This document shows, in pieces, positions 63,208-64,000 of a DNA stretch of 64,000 bases. The DNA is taken from the NCBI RefSeq assembly GCF_946479275.1, contig NZ_CAMLFE010000001.1, forward strand, positions 372,001-436,000, in the 5' to 3' direction. The notes below the pieces were generated by a model that saw only the letters and a program-made list of their open reading frames with translations, searched no databases and was not told where the DNA came from. The translations under genes and the position numbers were made by a program. Position 1 is the stretch's first letter. Each line of letters opens with the position of its first letter. Origin of the DNA: an uncultured Bartonella sp. (lineage in GTDB: Bacteria; Pseudomonadota; Alphaproteobacteria; Rhizobiales; Rhizobiaceae).

Positions 63208-63659
63208 TGATTTGCTCCGAACTTGGCTTTTAGCGCTATCATGTGCAGCGCTGCCTCGGCAGCAAACCCACCTTTATTCTTTTTATCGGGCAGCGCGCGA
63301 GCCCAAGCCTGTTTCTCGTTTTCAACGGTTATAATACCATTGCCAATAGCCAGCCGCTTGCGCACGCTCAAATCGGCAATGCCGCGGCATGATTCGTTGG
63401 ACACAATCTCGAAATGGTATGTTTCACCCCTGATGACGCATCCCAGTGCGACATAGCCGTCGTATTTTCTTTCGCTTTTTTCAGCAAAGGCGATTGCAGC
63501 CGGAATTTCCAATGCTCCCGGAACAGTTACAACATCAAAATCTGCGTTTGCTGCTTTCAGCGTTTCTGTTGCACCTTTCAGCAAGGCGTTGGAAATTTCA
63601 TCATAAAAACGGGCTTCTACAATGAGTAAACGAGCCTTCTTCACATTTTTCTTTGTCAT
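63204..63659 (-). CDS. ribH: 6,7-dimethyl-8-ribityllumazine synthase
   Basis: Penultimate enzyme of riboflavin synthesis; forms a shell of many subunits. At 151 residues: [15 protein letters not shown] near 16, [11 protein letters not shown] near 46, [15 protein letters not shown] near 73 and the [13 protein letters not shown] stretch near 107. It lies between ribE and nusB. Rhizobial genomes often have a second, unlinked lumazine synthase; this is the rib-operon type. Confidence 0.96.
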   Translation of the reverse strand: MTKKNVKKARLLIVEARFYDEISNALLKGATETLKAANADFDVVTVPGALEIPAAIAFAEKSERKYDGYVALGCVIRGETYHFEIVSNESCRGIADLSVRKRLAIGNGIITVENEKQAWARALPDKKNKGGFAAEAALHMIALKAKFGANH

Positions 63660-63854
63660 AATCTGATCCTATAACTCAATAATAGGGTTGGCACTCTATG
63701 TCCCTCAAAGTCCATCATAAAAATAATGGTTGAGCCAATATCATTCCCTTTAGAACAGTTTTCAAAAATACGAAAGCTGCTTTTCCTAAAATGATTTCAA
63801 TGGAACGTTATTTGAAGGCTTAAGATGCCGTAGTCAAAAAAAATTATTTTCAGG
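63660..63854. other. Short spacer between ribE and ribH
   Basis: 195 AT-rich bases without a coding frame. No FMN riboswitch was recognised. Confidence 0.4.
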
Positions 63855-64000
63855 TTACCCGTTGAATTCGGAAAGGCGCGCCGCATAACGCGCAAGCTGA
63901 TCGATTTCGAGGTTGACACGATCGCCTCTCATACGTTCTCCCCAGGTTGTTACATTGAGCGTATGGCGAATAATCAACACGTCAAAGATATTGTCTCTGA
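63855..64000 (-). CDS. ribE: Riboflavin synthase alpha chain, C-terminal part (cut by window edge)
   Basis: The last 47 codons and TAA stop read from the right edge. The sequence RHTLNVTTWGERMRGDRV and NLEIDQLARYAARLSE is the typical C-terminus of riboflavin synthase, which dismutates two lumazines to riboflavin. It precedes ribH and nusB on the same strand. The N-terminal barrel lies beyond the window. Confidence 0.9.
   Translation of the reverse strand, partial: RDNIFDVLIIRHTLNVTTWGERMRGDRVNLEIDQLARYAARLSEFNG

Overview
The window reads as core chromosome of an alphaproteobacterium in the Rhizobiales, most like the Bartonella lineage. The evidence is the mix of lineage-typical genes: the acpXL/lpxXL block for very-long-chain lipid A, CpdR, a Growth Pole Ring (GPR)-like giant protein, the bamE/DUF177/plsX/fabH/ihfA/merR order, an aerobic-type cobalamin block, and moderate-to-low GC with AT-rich spacers. 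Intact branched-chain amino acid, glutamate synthase, folate and B12 genes argue for a metabolically capable relative (such as the insect-gut Bartonella group) rather than a strongly reduced blood parasite. This placement is inference from content; no 16S rRNA is present.

Layout. 1-7 kb: 5' end of comEC, then gltX, gltA, an SDR, a RecD-like helicase and a nitronate monooxygenase. 7-9.6 kb: ilvB-ilvH behind what looks like a classical attenuator with a 16-codon leader peptide. 10-14.2 kb: TPR-methyltransferase, BASS transporter, gamma-carbonic anhydrase-like protein, hflX, hfq. 14.3-19.8 kb: cobL divergent from cobGHIJ, with cobJ fused to a CbiG-like N-terminal domain. 19.8-23 kb: lipoprotein, folK, folP, DUF922 protease-like protein, ferredoxin. 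23.1-28.2 kb: a 1679-residue GPR-like coiled-coil protein. 28.8-32.4 kb: Mla-type lipid transport operon. 32.7-35.8 kb: an atypical SDR and maeB. 36-40.9 kb: acpXL, two ketosynthases, a dehydrogenase and lpxXL. 41.6-45 kb: Mop protein, galE, mazG, an A-type Fe-S carrier, cytochrome c. Then tRNA-Pro, gltD-gltB, hsp20 under a ROSE-like RNA thermometer, an alpha/beta hydrolase, hisN, an N-formylglutamate amidohydrolase, cpdR and tRNA-Val. 58-64 kb: merR, ihfA, fabH, plsX, DUF177, bamE, nusB, ribH and the 3' end of ribE.

The genes point to a cell that makes its own amino acids and cofactors and devotes much of this stretch to its envelope: lipid A with a very long secondary acyl chain, fatty-acid and phospholipid initiation (fabH, plsX), Mla lipid traffic, outer membrane assembly (bamE) and polar growth (GPR).

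No phage, insertion sequence, CRISPR array, secretion system or toxin locus is recognisable. The most interesting signals are regulatory or architectural: the ilv attenuator, the ROSE-like leader, exact TTAA-N7-TTAA boxes before the gpr-like gene and the mla operon, the 22-residue repeat array in GPR, the CbiG-CobJ fusion, a ketosynthase lacking its catalytic Cys, and a hydrolase with Asp at the nucleophile position.
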